A DNA stretch of 64,000 nucleotides from CAMFLJ01 sp963702555 (GTDB taxonomy: Bacteria; Actinomycetota; Acidimicrobiia; Acidimicrobiales; Acidimicrobilacustridaceae): positions 620,001-684,000 of the forward strand of contig CAVPCW010000011.1 in assembly GCA_963702555.1 (NCBI GenBank). Reading direction: 5' to 3'. The notes under the pieces were generated by a model. That model did not search any database. It saw nothing but the letters and a program-made list of their open reading frames with translations, and was not told the DNA's origin. The position numbers and the translations under genes were made by a program. Position 1 is the first letter of the stretch. Every line of letters starts with the position of its first letter. This document shows positions 1 through 9,910 of the stretch, piece by piece.

Positions 1-261
1 GGTGAGCCCTCGGCGCCGGCGAAGGTGGCGGCCACCTCGCAGGCCCGGCGGCGTTGCGTCGGGTCGGGGTCGCTCGAGGGCGGCGAGCAGCTCGTCGCGG
101 TCGAGCTCGCCATGCGGTGCAGCGCACCGAGGGCCGCGGCCCGCACGCCCGGCGTCGTCGTCGGCCAGCAGCGCCCGGGCGGCGTCGGCGTCGCCGGTGT
201 GGCCGGCGAGGGCCGCGGCGCGCCGGCGGGCGACCACCGGGTCGAGCGACCGGGAGGCCAT
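1..261 (-). CDS. HEAT-repeat-like protein, N-terminal part, frameshifted
   Basis: The gene starts at ATG 261 on the minus strand and runs off the left edge. The first 37 or so codons read cleanly (MASRSLDPVV..., then an Ala/Arg/Leu/Asp-rich helix). After that the natural reading continues only by changing frame near 150, 111 and 73, giving pieces such as GVRAAALGALHRM and RDELLAAL. Those alternating hydrophobic and Ala-rich helices with DDD turns look like HEAT/PBS-lyase-type repeats. The small membrane protein gene ends 2 bases upstream, so the two are probably co-transcribed. Several single-base errors in 260 bases are more likely assembly errors than decay. The function is unknown and the family call is by appearance only. 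Confidence 0.45.
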   Translation of the reverse strand, partial: MASRSLDPVVARRRAAALAGHTGDADAARALLADDDAGRAGRGPRCAAPHGELDRDELLAALERPRPDATPPGLRGGRHLRRRRGLT

Positions 262-263
262 GG

Positions 264-446
264 TCAGCCGAGGGCGGCGGTGAAGACCGCCCAGACCAGC
301 ACGGCGGCCAGGCCGAGGGAGGCCGCGGCGAGGATGCCGAGGACCACGAGGAACACGACGAGGGAGAGCCCGCTGCGCGCCCGCTGCGCGCCGGTCGGGC
401 CGATGTCGTCGCCCAGGACGGGCTTGAAGGGATCGGAGCTGGCCAC
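264..446 (-). CDS. small single-span membrane protein
   Basis: A 60-residue protein starting at GTG 446. The first 25 residues are polar (FKPVLGDDIGPTGAQRAR) and the rest is one long hydrophobic segment, about residues 27-58, rich in Val, Leu and Ala, long enough for one or two close membrane passes. It ends 2 bases before the HEAT-like gene start on the same strand, which suggests one operon. It is divergent from the PDZ-Lon protease gene. I do not recognise a family. Confidence 0.6.
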   Translation of the reverse strand: MASSDPFKPVLGDDIGPTGAQRARSGLSLVVFLVVLGILAAASLGLAAVLVWAVFTAALG

Positions 447-585
447 CGCCGTCCATCCTCGCGCCCCGGGGGCGTCCGGCGCGTTGGCCCCCCTCGGGCG
501 CCGGGTCGGCGGGTCGCGCCCGGGTGCGGCCGTGTCGGGTCGGTCGCGTGGCAGGCTGAACCGCCGTCATCTCGCTGGAGCAGCC

Positions 586-1759
586 TTGACCGTCGACGAG
601 CTCGTCACCACAGAGCCCGGGGAGGACCCACCGCCCCCGCCGCGCCGCTGGTCGCCGCGCGCCCGCTGGGCCGCCACCCTCGTCGGCGTGGTGCTGGTGG
701 GCCTGGTCACCGCCGGGCTGCTGGTGAAGCTGCCGTACTACACGCTCAGCCCCGGATCCGCCCGGGCCACCGAGCCGCTGATCAGCGTCGAGGGGGCCGA
801 GACCTTCGAGTCCCCGGGCAACGTCGACTTCCTCACGGTGTCGCTGCGCGAGGCCACCCCTGTCGAGCTCCTGGCCGCCTGGATCAACCCCGCGGTCGAC
901 GTGAAGTCGCGCGACGAGATCCTCGGGACGCAGTCGGCGGAGGAGAACCGCCAGGTGAACCTCCAGATGATGAGCGACTCCAAGGACGCCGCCACCTACC
1001 AGGCCCTGTACCGCCTCGGTTACGACATCCCCACCTCCGGCAGTCGGCGCGGTCGTCGCCCGCGTCGAGGAGGGCAGCCCGGCCGACGGGAAGCTGAAGG
1101 TCGGCGACGTCATCACCTCGGTGAACGGGCAGGCCGTTCAGCTCAACAGCGACCTCGTGTCGGTGATCAGCGCCCAGCCGCCCGGCACCGTGCTCACGAT
1201 GGAGGTCACCACCCTCGACATCCCCGAGCTCCGCGAGGCGGGCGAGGGCACCGAGCCCGGCGACGGCGCCGACGAGCCGGGCAAGACCCGGACGGTCGAG
1301 GTCACCCTCGGCGCCCGGGCCGACGACCCGAGCAAGGGCTTCCTGGGCGTCTCGACCTTCACCCGCGACCTGACCTTCGACTTCCCGGTGCAGGTCACCA
1401 TCGACTCGGGTCGGGTCGGCGGCCCGTCCGCCGGGCTGGCCTTCACCCTCGGCCTGCTCGACGTGCTCACCCCCGACAGCATCACCGGCGGGCTCAGGAT
1501 CGCCACGACCGGCACCATGAGCCTCGACGGCTCGGTCGGCCCGGTGGGCGGGGTCCACCAGAAGGTGGTGGCCGCCAAGCGCGAGGGCGTCGAGCTGATG
1601 CTGGTGCCGAGCAGCGAGCTCGACGAGGCCCGGGAGTACGCCGACGGGCTGCGGATCGAGCCGGTCGACGACCTCGACCAGGCCCTGGCCGTGCTCGCCA
1701 GCGTCGGCGGCGGCGACACCGTGCTGCCCCCGGAGCCGACCAGCGCCGACATCGGCTGA
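586..1759 (+). CDS. PDZ domain-containing Lon-like (S16) membrane protease, frameshifted
   Basis: Membrane-anchored serine protease of the YlbL/Rv3194c type. In order: a Pro-rich N-terminus, a membrane segment at about residues 30-50 (LVGVVLVGLVTAGLLV), an extracytoplasmic region, a PDZ domain (EEGSPADGKLKVGDVITSVNG), and a C-terminal Lon-type domain with the catalytic Ser in GGPSAGLAF and the catalytic Lys in GGVHQKVVAAKR. The frame changes near 1042, where one extra base in the stretch between IPTSG and the PDZ domain moves the reading from one frame to the next; removing it gives a continuous protein of about 390 residues. TTG 586 follows GGAG with good spacing and is the best start I see. 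In actinobacteria this gene commonly neighbours the UPF0182 gene, as it does here with one gene between. Confidence 0.85.
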
Positions 1760-1862
1760 TCCGAGGCTCGTCACCCGGCCCCCGGGCGCCGGGTCGGGCG
1801 CGTCGTCCGAGGTCATCGAGCATCACCGGTCGCCCGGGTGCCCGTCGGTACCATCGCCGTCG

Positions 1863-3818
1863 ATGGCCGACACTCCCGCGCCGATCGATCCGGACCGCAT
1901 CCTCGAGCACACGTTCACCGCGGTGCGCCGGGGCTACGACCCGCTCGAGGTCCAGCGCTACCTGCTCCAGATCGCCAACCAGCTCCGCTCCGGTCGTGAC
2001 CGGGAGGCCGAGTTGCGCCACCAGCTCGAGGAGGCCGACAAGCGCACCGCGCCCATCGACGACCTCGACCCGGCCCAGCTCGCCCGCCTCCTCGGCGACG
2101 AGACGGCCCGCGTGCTCGAGGCCGCCCAGGGCGCCGCCGGCGAGATCAAGGCCAAGGCCGAGGAGAACGTCGCCCGCCTGCTCCGCGAGGCCCGCGACGA
2201 GTCGCAGCAGATGCGCGAGGACGCCGAGAGCGTGCTGTCGCGCAAGACCGCCGAGGCCGAGGAGGCCGCCGCCGCCATCCGCGCCGAGGCCGAGGCCGCC
2301 ATCGAGGCCGCCCGCGCCGAGGCCGCCGAGCTGGTGGAGGCGGGCCGGCAGGAGGGCCGCGACATGGTCGGCGAGGCCCAGAAGGTCCGCCAGCGCATGC
2401 TCGACGACCTCTCCCGCCGCCGGAAGCTCCTGCGTCAGCAGATCGAGCAGCTCCAGGCCGGCCGTGACCGCCTGCTCTCGGCCTACGACGTCGTGCGCGA
2501 GACCCTCGACGTGGCCACCGAGGAGCTCCACATCGCCCTGCCCGAGGCGAAGCTGGCGGCCGAGACCGCCTCGCTGAAGGACGCCGACGACGACGAGGCC
2601 TTCGAGGCCGAGATCGGTGAGGCCGTCGCGGCCGACGCCGCCGCGGACACCGAGGCTGCTGCGTCCGCGGACGTCGCCGCCGACCCCGATGTGGCCGTGT
2701 CGGATGAGGCCGAGACCGAGGCCGCCGGGCCCGACGAGCCCGTCGCCGACGTCGAGCCGGCCGACGCCGCCCTCGGGGCCGACGACCCGGTCGTGGTCGA
2801 CGGGGCCGACGACGAGGCCCTGGCCCCCGATCCGGTGGAGGGCCGCAAGTCCTCGTCGGTCAAGATCGTGAAGGCCGGAGGGGCCGACTCCGCCGAGCCC
2901 ACCAAGGCGGCAAACGCCACCGCGGTCGCCGAGGCCGACAAGGCCGCCACCGTGTTCGCCCGCCTCCGTGAGGAGGAGGTGGTGGTCACCGCCACCGACG
3001 CCGACGGCGACACCCTCGAGATCGAGGTCATCGAGACCGCCCTCGAGGCCGTCGACGAGGTCTACGCCGCCGAGGCCGCCGCCCAGGCCGAGGCCGCAGG
3101 CGACACCGGCGACACCGAGGCCGCCGAGCTCGAGGCCGACACCGGTCCGGTCGATCCCGCCCAGGAGCTCGTGGTCCGCCGCGACGCCGCCGTCGCCGAC
3201 CTCGAGCGCAACCTCGCCCGCCGCCTCAAGCGGGAGCTCTCCGACGAGCAGAACGAGCTGCTGGCGTCGCTCAGCGCCGCCAAGGGCTCGCCGACCGCTG
3301 CCGACGTGCTCCCGGCCCCCGAAGCCCACGTCGAGCGCTTCCAGGCCATCGCCCTGCCCACGCTGGCCGCCGCCGCCACCGCCGGGGCCGACCTGGTCTC
3401 CACCGTCGCCGGCCCGCCGGCGGCGCCCACGTCCGTCGCCGATCTGGCCGCCGAGCTCGCCGCCGACATCGTGGCTCCCCTGCGGGAGCGCCTCGAGCGG
3501 GCCTTCGCCGACTCCGACGGCCATCCCGACGACGTCGCCCAGAGCATCCGCTCCTGCTACCGGGAGTGGAAGGGCCAGCGGGTCGACCAGGTCGCCACCC
3601 ACGCGGTGGTCGCCGCCTCGAACCGGGGCCTGCTCGACCGCCTGCCCGAGGGCACCCTCGTGCGGTGGGTCGTGGCCGACGGCGACAGCCCGTCGCCCGA
3701 CTGCGACGACAACGCGCTCGCCGGTTCGGTGGTCCGGGGCGAGGCGTTCCCGACCGGTCACACGACCCCGCCGCTGCACCCCTCGTGCCGTTGCATGGTG
3801 GTCCCAGCCGACACCTGA
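1863..3818 (+). CDS. DivIVA-like coiled-coil protein with phage Mu gpF-like C-terminal motif
   Basis: A 651-residue protein. The N-terminus (ILEHTFTAVRRGYDPLEVQRYL) is a DivIVA/Wag31-type membrane-targeting segment. Residues about 50-210 are a long Ala/Glu/Arg coiled coil, followed by an acidic low-complexity stretch (about 240-330) and a further helical part. The last 50 residues are different: DSPSPDCDDN, GEAFPTGHTTPPLHPSCRC. A Cys-rich ending with this PxHPxCRC form is typical of Mu gpF/SPP1 gp7-type head-morphogenesis proteins. DivIVA proteins mark poles and septa through curved membrane; the role of the tail is unknown. A TACCAT -10-like element lies 8 bases before ATG 1863, so the transcript may be leaderless. 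The reading is continuous. The N-terminal call is firm, the C-terminal one is a motif resemblance. Confidence 0.75.
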   Translation: MADTPAPIDPDRILEHTFTAVRRGYDPLEVQRYLLQIANQLRSGRDREAELRHQLEEADKRTAPIDDLDPAQLARLLGDETARVLEAAQGAAGEIKAKAEENVARLLREARDESQQMREDAESVLSRKTAEAEEAAAAIRAEAEAAIEAARAEAAELVEAGRQEGRDMVGEAQKVRQRMLDDLSRRRKLLRQQIEQLQAGRDRLLSAYDVVRETLDVATEELHIALPEAKLAAETASLKDADDDEAFEAEIGEAVAADAAADTEAAASADVAADPDVAVSDEAETEAAGPDEPVADVEPADAALGADDPVVVDGADDEALAPDPVEGRKSSSVKIVKAGGADSAEPTKAANATAVAEADKAATVFARLREEEVVVTATDADGDTLEIEVIETALEAVDEVYAAEAAAQAEAAGDTGDTEAAELEADTGPVDPAQELVVRRDAAVADLERNLARRLKRELSDEQNELLASLSAAKGSPTAADVLPAPEAHVERFQAIALPTLAAAATAGADLVSTVAGPPAAPTSVADLAAELAADIVAPLRERLERAFADSDGHPDDVAQSIRSCYREWKGQRVDQVATHAVVAASNRGLLDRLPEGTLVRWVVADGDSPSPDCDDNALAGSVVRGEAFPTGHTTPPLHPSCRCMVVPADT

Positions 3819-3876
3819 GGTCGGTCCAGGGGCCCCGACGCCGCTGACCCCCGGTTCACCCGTAGGCTGACCGGCG

Positions 3877-6800
3877 ATGCGCGTCCCAACCGACATGCCC
3901 AAGCGCCGACGCAGTTCCGGACAGCGGGCGGATCATCGTCATCGTCGTCATCGCGGTGGCCTTCCTGTTGATCACGTCCCTGCGAGGCCTCGCCGGCTTC
4001 TGGACCGACTACCTGTGGTTCGACTCGCTCGGGCTCTCCTCGGTGTTCTCCGGGGTGCTCGGCGCCAAGATCGCCCTCGGGGTCATCTTCACCGGCGTGT
4101 TCTTCGTGCTCACCTTCGTGAGCCTCACCGTCGCTGACCGGGTGGCACCGAAGAACCGGCCTCTCGGGCCCGAGGACGACCTGCTCAACCGCTACCACGC
4201 AGTGGTCGATCGCCGGGCCACGCTGTTCCGGGCGCTGGTGTCGCTCGTGCTCGGCCTCGTCGCCGGCGTGGGCATGTCGAGCGAGTGGAACCAGTGGATC
4301 CTCTTCCGCAACGGCGGCTCGTTCGGGGTCAACGACCAGACGTTCCAGACCGACGTCGGCTTCTACGTCTTCAAGCTGCCCTTCTACATCACCATCGTGA
4401 ACTGGCTGTTCGCCTCCGGCGTCATCATCCTGCTCGTCACGATCGTCGCCCACTACCTCAACGGCGGCATCCGGCTGCAGTCCCCGATCCAGCGGGTCAC
4501 CCCGCAGGTGAAGGCCCACATCTCGGTCATCCTCGGCCTGCTCGCACTGGTGAAGGCGGCCGACTACTGGCTCCAGCGCTACGCCCTCACCTGGTCGACC
4601 CGGGGCACCGTCGACGGCGCCACCTACACCGACGTGAAGGCCCAGCTGCCGGCGATCTACCTGTTGCTGTTCATCGCCCTGCTGTCGTTCGGGCTGTTCA
4701 TCTACAACATCTGGCGCCGCGGCTGGGTGCTGCCCGTCGTGGCCGTGGGCCTGTGGGCCCTCGTCTCGGTCGTGGCCGGCGTGGCCTACCCGGCGTTCAT
4801 CCAGCGCTTCCGGGTGGAGCCGGAGGAGTCCTCCAAGGAGGCTCCGTACATCCAGCACAACATCGAGGCCACCCGCGCCGCCCTCGGGCTGAACAACGTC
4901 GAGACCAAGGCGTTCGACTACACCACCGACCAGGCGGCGACCTCGGCCGCCATCGACAAGAACCCGGGCACGATCCGCAACGTGCGCCTGCTCGACCCGT
5001 CGATCGTGCCGCCCACGTTCCAGAACCAGCAGGGCCTGCTCGGCTTCTACCGGTTCAACGAGCTCGACGTCGACCGCTATCCCGTGGCGGCCACCAACCC
5101 CGACGACGTCACCTCCACCCTGCCGGCGGAGACCACCCAGGTCGTGCTCGGTGCCCGTGACCTCTACACCGCCGGCATCCCCCAGCCGTCGTGGGAGGGC
5201 ACCCACCTCGCCTACACCCACGGGTACGGCCTGGCGCTGGCGCCGGCCAACACCACCAACACCGACGGTGCGCCCGAGTACCTGGTCCGCGACGTGCCGG
5301 TCGAGGTCTCCGAGAACCGCATCAACCTCCAGATCGACCAGCCGCAGCTGTACTACGGCGAGAACCTGCCGGGCTACGCCATCACCAACACCGGTCGGGC
5401 CGAGGTCGACTACACCGGCACCGCCGAAGGCCAGGGCCAGAGCACGTACGAGGGCACCGGCGGGGTGAAGCTCGACTCGTTCACGCGCAAGGCGGCGTTC
5501 GCGCTGCGCTTCGCCGACTGGAACCTGATCGTCTCCAACTTCCTCACCGGCGACTCCCGCATCGTGTTCGAGCGCGACATCCACGCCCGCATCGAGAAGG
5601 TCGCCCCCTTCATGGAGTGGGACTCCGACCCCTACCCCGTGGTGCAGGACGGCCGGGTCGTCTACATCTGGGACGGGTACACCAGCACGAACAAGTACCC
5701 GAACGCGCAGCAGGCCGACACCACCGGCCTGCCCTCGGGCAGCGGGCTCTCCGGCGGCGGCCTGAACTACGTGCGCAACTCGGTGAAGGCGGTGCTCGAC
5801 ACCTACGACGGCACCGTGAAGCTCTACGTCGTCGACCCGGATGATCCGATCGTCACCGCCTACGAGCAGGCCTTCCCCGAGCTCTTCTACCCGGTCGAGG
5901 AGATGCCCCAGGAGCTGCGGGCCCACTGGCGCTACCCGGAGGACCTCTTCCGGCTCCAGACCAACATGTACGGCCGCTACCACATCACCGACTCGCAGAC
6001 CTTCTACGAGAAGACCGCGGCGTGGGCCGTCGCCAACGACCCCGGCACGACGGTGAGCGGCACGAGCGCCACCTCGGCCCAGGCCGCCAACCCGCTCGTC
6101 ACCGGCCAGGCCGCTGCCCACCGCGACGAGGCGGATCGACCCGTTCTACCAACTGCTCCAGCTGCCCGGTGAGGCCCAGGAGTCGTTCGTGATGAGCCGG
6201 CCCTTCGTGCCGTTCTCCGAGACCCAGTCGCAGTCGGCGTCCCGCCAGACCCTCACGTCGTTCATGGTCGCCGACAGCGATCCCGACGACTACGGGAAGA
6301 TCACCGTCTACGAGATGCCGTCGGGCCAGCAGATCAACGGCCCGTCGCTCGCCAACGCCGCGATCTCCCAGAACCAGGTGGTGTCGATCCTCATCACCCA
6401 GCTGAACCAGCAGGGCTCGAGGGTGCAGTACGGCAACATGCTGCTGGTGCCGTTGGAGAACTCCATCCTCTACGTGCGCCCGCTGTACGTCGCCGCCGAC
6501 GCCAACGCGGTGCCGCAGCTGAAGCAGGTCATCGTGGTCGCCGGCGACCGGGTGGCCATGCGGCCCACGCTGCGGGCGGCGATCGAACAGCTCTACCCGA
6601 ACTCGAACCCCGAGACGGTGGAGAGCCGCACGATCAACCAGATCGGCGTGCCGTCCACCGACTCGGGCTCCGGCACGGGCTCCTCGACCACCACGACCAC
6701 GACGCCCGACGGCAGCACCAGCAGCACCCTGCCGCCGGCCACGGGGGGCGAGACGGTCGACCAGCTGGTGGCCCTCGCCATCCAGGCCCTCAACGACGCC

Positions 6801-6977
6801 GACGTGGCCCTGAAGAACGGCGACCTCGCCGGCTACCAGGCCAAGGTCGACCTGGCGTCGCAGTACCTCGGCCAGGCCCAGGAGCTGTCGGCGTCGGGGG
6901 CGAGCGCAGCCGTGCCCTCGACCACGGTGCCCTCCACCATCGACCCGTCGACCACGATCGCCGGCACGCCCGCCTAG
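3877..6977 (+). CDS. UPF0182 family membrane protein, two frameshifts
   Basis: A protein of about 1030 residues of the COG1615/UPF0182 family (Rv3193c type), function unknown. It starts MRVPTDMPKRRRSS at ATG 3877 and then needs a frame change near 3919 (one extra base) into DSGRIIVIVVIAVAFLL, the first membrane span. Several more spans follow up to about residue 310, then a large extracytoplasmic domain (SYxxxN-rich, with EPEESSKEAPYIQHNI and FALRFADWNL, typical of the family). A second extra base near 6130 shifts the frame before RIDPFYQLLQLPGEAQESF. The C-terminus is Ser/Thr-rich (STTTTTTPDGST) and ends at TAG 6975-6977. A TAGGCT element 8 bases before the ATG suggests leaderless transcription. 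Family membership is clear; the two breaks look like assembly errors. Confidence 0.9.
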
Positions 6978-6991
6978 GCGGGGCGTGCCGG
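6961..6991. terminator. strong hairpin between convergent genes
   Basis: A 10-bp perfect stem (CCGGCACGCC with GGCGTGCCGG) extended inward by GCC/GGC, spanning the UPF0182 stop codon. It lies between the convergent UPF0182 and TetR genes and is symmetric, so it could stop transcription from both sides. No T-run follows, as is usual in very GC-rich actinobacteria. Confidence 0.55.
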
Positions 6992-7030
6992 TCGGTCCGC
7001 CCGCCGACCTCGGCGCTCGGCTCTCGCCCC

Positions 7031-7627
7031 TCAGCGGGGTCGGGGCCAGGCGCCGCTGTCGAGGGCGGTCACGAACAGCTCGACGGTCTGGGTGAGGGCG
7101 TCGTCGGCGTCGCGCCGGTCGGCGGCGGTGTCGGTGCCGGCCTGTGAGAGGCCCCGCACCGACGCGCTGAACACACGATGGGCGATGGCGACCTGCTCGG
7201 CGTCGAGGCCGAAGCCCGCGAGCGTGGCCCGGATGGGCTCGGCCAGCCGGGCGCCCCTGGCCCGGAAGTCGGGGTCGCCGACCGCCGAGTAGGCGTTGAT
7301 GGCGGCGATGCGGCCCCGGTGGGCGCGGGAGAAGTCGCGCTCGACGGTGGCGATGGCGGTGAGGGCGTCGCCGCCGCTGCGCCCGAGGGCGGCCCGCCAG
7401 ACCTCGTCGGCGAGCTCGTCGATGGCGAGCAGCGCGACCTCGCGACGGAGGTCGTCGAGGCCGTCGACGTGGGTGTAGAGCGAGCTGACGTGGCGGTCGA
7501 CCGCCTGCGCCGCGCCCGAGAGGGTGAGTCGGGACCAGCCGTCGCGGTCGGCGAGGTCGGCCGCGGCCCGCACGAGGGTCGCCTTGTCGAGAAAGGGCCC
7601 CGCGGTGCGGGCGCGGCCTGCGCTCAC
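7031..7627 (-). CDS. TetR family transcriptional regulator
   Basis: A 198-residue regulator. The N-terminal helix-turn-helix reads LVRAAADLADRDGWSRLTLSGAAQAVDRHVSSLYTHV, close to the TetR pattern (xLAxxLGVxxxxLYxHxxxK), followed by an all-helical ligand domain. I chose GTG 7627 because it forms a GTGA overlap with the amidohydrolase stop; the longer open frame upstream has no TetR-like content. It is the last gene of the CoA-transferase operon, so it probably controls that operon by feedback; the palindrome at 12764-12778 is the obvious candidate operator. The effector is likely an acid or its CoA ester from the same pathway (inference). Confidence 0.85.
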   Translation of the reverse strand: MSAGRARTAGPFLDKATLVRAAADLADRDGWSRLTLSGAAQAVDRHVSSLYTHVDGLDDLRREVALLAIDELADEVWRAALGRSGGDALTAIATVERDFSRAHRGRIAAINAYSAVGDPDFRARGARLAEPIRATLAGFGLDAEQVAIAHRVFSASVRGLSQAGTDTAADRRDADDALTQTVELFVTALDSGAWPRPR

Positions 7628-8736
7628 AGGTTCCAGATCCTCACGGCGTTGTCGCACAACATCTTGCGGCGCTCGTCGTCGGGGAGGTCGGCGAAGACGT
7701 GCTCGATGACGTCCTGGGAGTCGGGCCAGCTGGTGACCGGGTGCGGGAAGTCGGTCGACCACATGATGTTGTCGACGCCGATCTCGTGGCGCAGCAGCTT
7801 GATGCCCTTGGGCTCATCGATGAAGGTCACCGCCATGTTGCGGTGGAAGTAGGTGCTCGGCAGGGCGGTGAGGTTCTCGAACACGTAGCCCTGGCGGGTG
7901 ACCATGTCGTCGAGGGTCTCGAGGTACCAGGCGATCCAGCCCACGCCCGGCTCGACGAACACGATCTTCAGGTCGGGGTGGCGCTCGAGCACACCGGTGA
8001 GCAGCCACATGCCGAGGGCCTCGGCGGTGGTGAGGGCGACCTGGCCGACCATGACGCCCTTCTGCGGGGTCGGGTCGCGGCGGGTGAGGTCGTCGAGGGA
8101 GGTGTTCACGCCGATGTGGCAGCACAGGGGCAGGCCGGACTCCTCGACCGCGGTCCACAGCGGGTCGTAGGACTCGTCGAAGTAGTCGGGGGCGCCGATC
8201 TCGGTCGGGAACACGGGGATCTGGAGCGACTTGCCGCCCATCTCCTTCACCCGCTGCACCTCGGCCACCGCGGCGGGCACGTCGCGGATCGGGATCTGGT
8301 AGCTGACGACGAGGCGGCGGGGGTCGGCGGAGGCGAAGTCGGCCAGCACGTCGTTGAAGGCGCGGGTGGCCTCGGTGGAGCCGTGCTCCATGTCGCCGAT
8401 GTACCGGAAGGCGCTGACCTCGGAGTAGATGACCTCGACGTCGACCCCGTCGGCGGTCATGTCGGCCAGGCGCTCGTGGCCGTCGCGGTAGCCGGGCCGG
8501 GTGAAGGCGGCGTGGGGGTTGCGGGTCATGGCGTCGGTGTTGGTCTTGGCCTGCGCCATGTTGGCGGCCATGCGGGCGGCGAAGGCCTGCTGGGCCCGGT
8601 CGTACTCGGCATGGAACGCGGGGTCGAGCTTGGCCTTGATCTGCGACTGGTCGATGGCGACGTGGGAGTCGGCGGAGACGACCCGCTCGCCGTGGCGGTT
8701 GAGCACGATGTCGGACTGGGCGTCGGTGACGGTCAT
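7624..8736 (-). CDS. metal-dependent amidohydrolase (amidohydrolase_2/COG2159)
   Basis: A 370-residue TIM-barrel hydrolase or decarboxylase. Visible landmarks are the N-terminal metal-binding ADSH motif (VVSADSHVAIDQ), CCHIGVNTS in the middle and STDFPHPVT near the C-terminus, which supplies the late Asp ligand. The family includes 2-amino-3-carboxymuconate-semialdehyde decarboxylase and many uncharacterised catabolic enzymes. The gene begins 13 bases after the thiolase stop and overlaps the TetR gene by 4 bases, so it belongs to the five-gene catabolic operon. The exact substrate cannot be told from sequence. Confidence 0.85.
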   Translation of the reverse strand: MTVTDAQSDIVLNRHGERVVSADSHVAIDQSQIKAKLDPAFHAEYDRAQQAFAARMAANMAQAKTNTDAMTRNPHAAFTRPGYRDGHERLADMTADGVDVEVIYSEVSAFRYIGDMEHGSTEATRAFNDVLADFASADPRRLVVSYQIPIRDVPAAVAEVQRVKEMGGKSLQIPVFPTEIGAPDYFDESYDPLWTAVEESGLPLCCHIGVNTSLDDLTRRDPTPQKGVMVGQVALTTAEALGMWLLTGVLERHPDLKIVFVEPGVGWIAWYLETLDDMVTRQGYVFENLTALPSTYFHRNMAVTFIDEPKGIKLLRHEIGVDNIMWSTDFPHPVTSWPDSQDVIEHVFADLPDDERRKMLCDNAVRIWNL

Positions 8737-8749
8737 GGGTTGGTCCCCC

Positions 8750-9910
8750 TCAGGACTGGCGGCCGAGGACGAGGCCGCTGCGGCCGGCGCTGACCAGCAC
8801 GTGCTGGGCGTCGGAGATCTGGTTGTACGAGGTGCCGCGCAGCTGGCGGACCCCTTCGACGATGTTGTTCATGCCGTGGATGTAGCCCTCGCCGAGCAGG
8901 CCGCCGTTGGTGTTGGTGGGCAGCGAGCCGCCGCGGCCGATGTGGCCGTCGGCGATGAAGTCCCGCGCCTCGCCCCGCCCGCAGAAGCCGAGGGCCTCGA
9001 GCTGGAGGAACACCACAGGGGTGAAGTTCTCGTAGATCATCGCCACGTCGATGTCGGCCGGCGTGAGGTCGGACTCGGCGTAGAGGCGCCGGCCCATAGC
9101 CGCCGCCTCCTGGTGCTCGCCGAGGTCCTGGTCGTAGTAGGCGAACAGCTCGCTGCCGCCCTCGATCTGGCTGGCCGTGGCCGAGAGGATGTCGACGGGG
9201 ACGGTGTCGAGGTCGGCGGCGCGCTCGGCCCGGGTGACCACGAGGGCCACGCCGCCGTCGCTCTCGAGGCAGCAGTCGAGCTTGCGCAGGATCGGCTCGA
9301 CGATCCAGCGACTGGCCTGGTGATCGTCGAGCGTGATGGGGCGACCGTAGAACTGGGCGTTGGGGTTGGTGCTGGCCCAGTCGCGGGCGACGACCGTGTA
9401 GCGGCCGAAGTCGGCGTTGGTGAGGTCGTGCTCGTCCATGTAGCGCTGGAAGGCGAGGGCGTAGATCTTGGCCGGGGTGTCGAGCCCGAACGGCATGTGG
9501 AAGTTCCACGCCGGGTCGGGGTTCCCCGCCTGCTGGGGCTGCCCGAAGCGGTGGCCCGAGCGCTCGTTGAACGCCCGGTAGACGAGCACGGCGTCGGCGT
9601 GGCCGCTCTCGACCGCGGCGGCGGCCAGCTGGATGGTGGAGCAGGCGCCGCCGCCCGCCGCCCCGGGTGCGGGCGCTGATAGCGCAGCTCGGGGATGCCG
9701 AGGGCTGCGGATGAGGGCCAGCTCGTCGTTGGTGTCCATGGCGAAGGTGACGTTGCCGTCGATGTCGGCCGGGGAGAGCCCGGCGTCGCGGATGGCGGCG
9801 AGGGACGCCTCGGCCGCCAGCTGGAGGGTGGAGCGGCCGGAGTTCTGGGAGAACTCGGTGTGGCCGATGCCGGCGATGACGGCGCGACGGTGGGCGGCGA
9901 CGTCTCTCAT
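8750..9910 (-). CDS. thiolase-like acyl-CoA acetyltransferase / SCP-x type thiolase
   Basis: A 386-residue thiolase-fold enzyme (AVIAGIGHTEFSQNSGRSTLQLAAEA at the start; GFCGRGEARDFI and NTNGGLLGEGYIHGMN near the end) of the lipid-transfer-protein or SCP-x branch, which acts with a DUF35 partner in beta-oxidation-like or retro-aldol steps on steroid or branched acyl-CoAs. A short garbled stretch between about 9665 and 9705 (SPRHPRAALSAPAPGAA) is two compensating indels: the natural reading there is SLGIPELRYQRP followed by GGGACSTIQ, which restores the usual nucleophile loop. ATG 9910 overlaps the DUF35 stop as ATGA, so the two products are probably made as partners. Confidence 0.85.
   Translation of the reverse strand: MRDVAAHRRAVIAGIGHTEFSQNSGRSTLQLAAEASLAAIRDAGLSPADIDGNVTFAMDTNDELALIRSPRHPRAALSAPAPGAAGGGACSTIQLAAAAVESGHADAVLVYRAFNERSGHRFGQPQQAGNPDPAWNFHMPFGLDTPAKIYALAFQRYMDEHDLTNADFGRYTVVARDWASTNPNAQFYGRPITLDDHQASRWIVEPILRKLDCCLESDGGVALVVTRAERAADLDTVPVDILSATASQIEGGSELFAYYDQDLGEHQEAAAMGRRLYAESDLTPADIDVAMIYENFTPVVFLQLEALGFCGRGEARDFIADGHIGRGGSLPTNTNGGLLGEGYIHGMNNIVEGVRQLRGTSYNQISDAQHVLVSAGRSGLVLGRQS

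Noticed and set aside
1040..1045. Programmed ribosomal frameshifting in the protease, UPF0182 or helicase genes
   Set aside because: There is no slippery heptamer or downstream pseudoknot, and the same kind of break occurs in a dozen unrelated genes.
1494..3902. An 802-codon open frame on the minus strand
   Set aside because: It lies antisense to the DivIVA-like gene and is rich in Gly, Val, Leu and Asp in the pattern expected from reverse reading of GC-rich codons; no domain is visible. Similar antisense frames at 3758-6121 and 54277-56916 (upstream part) were rejected for the same reason.
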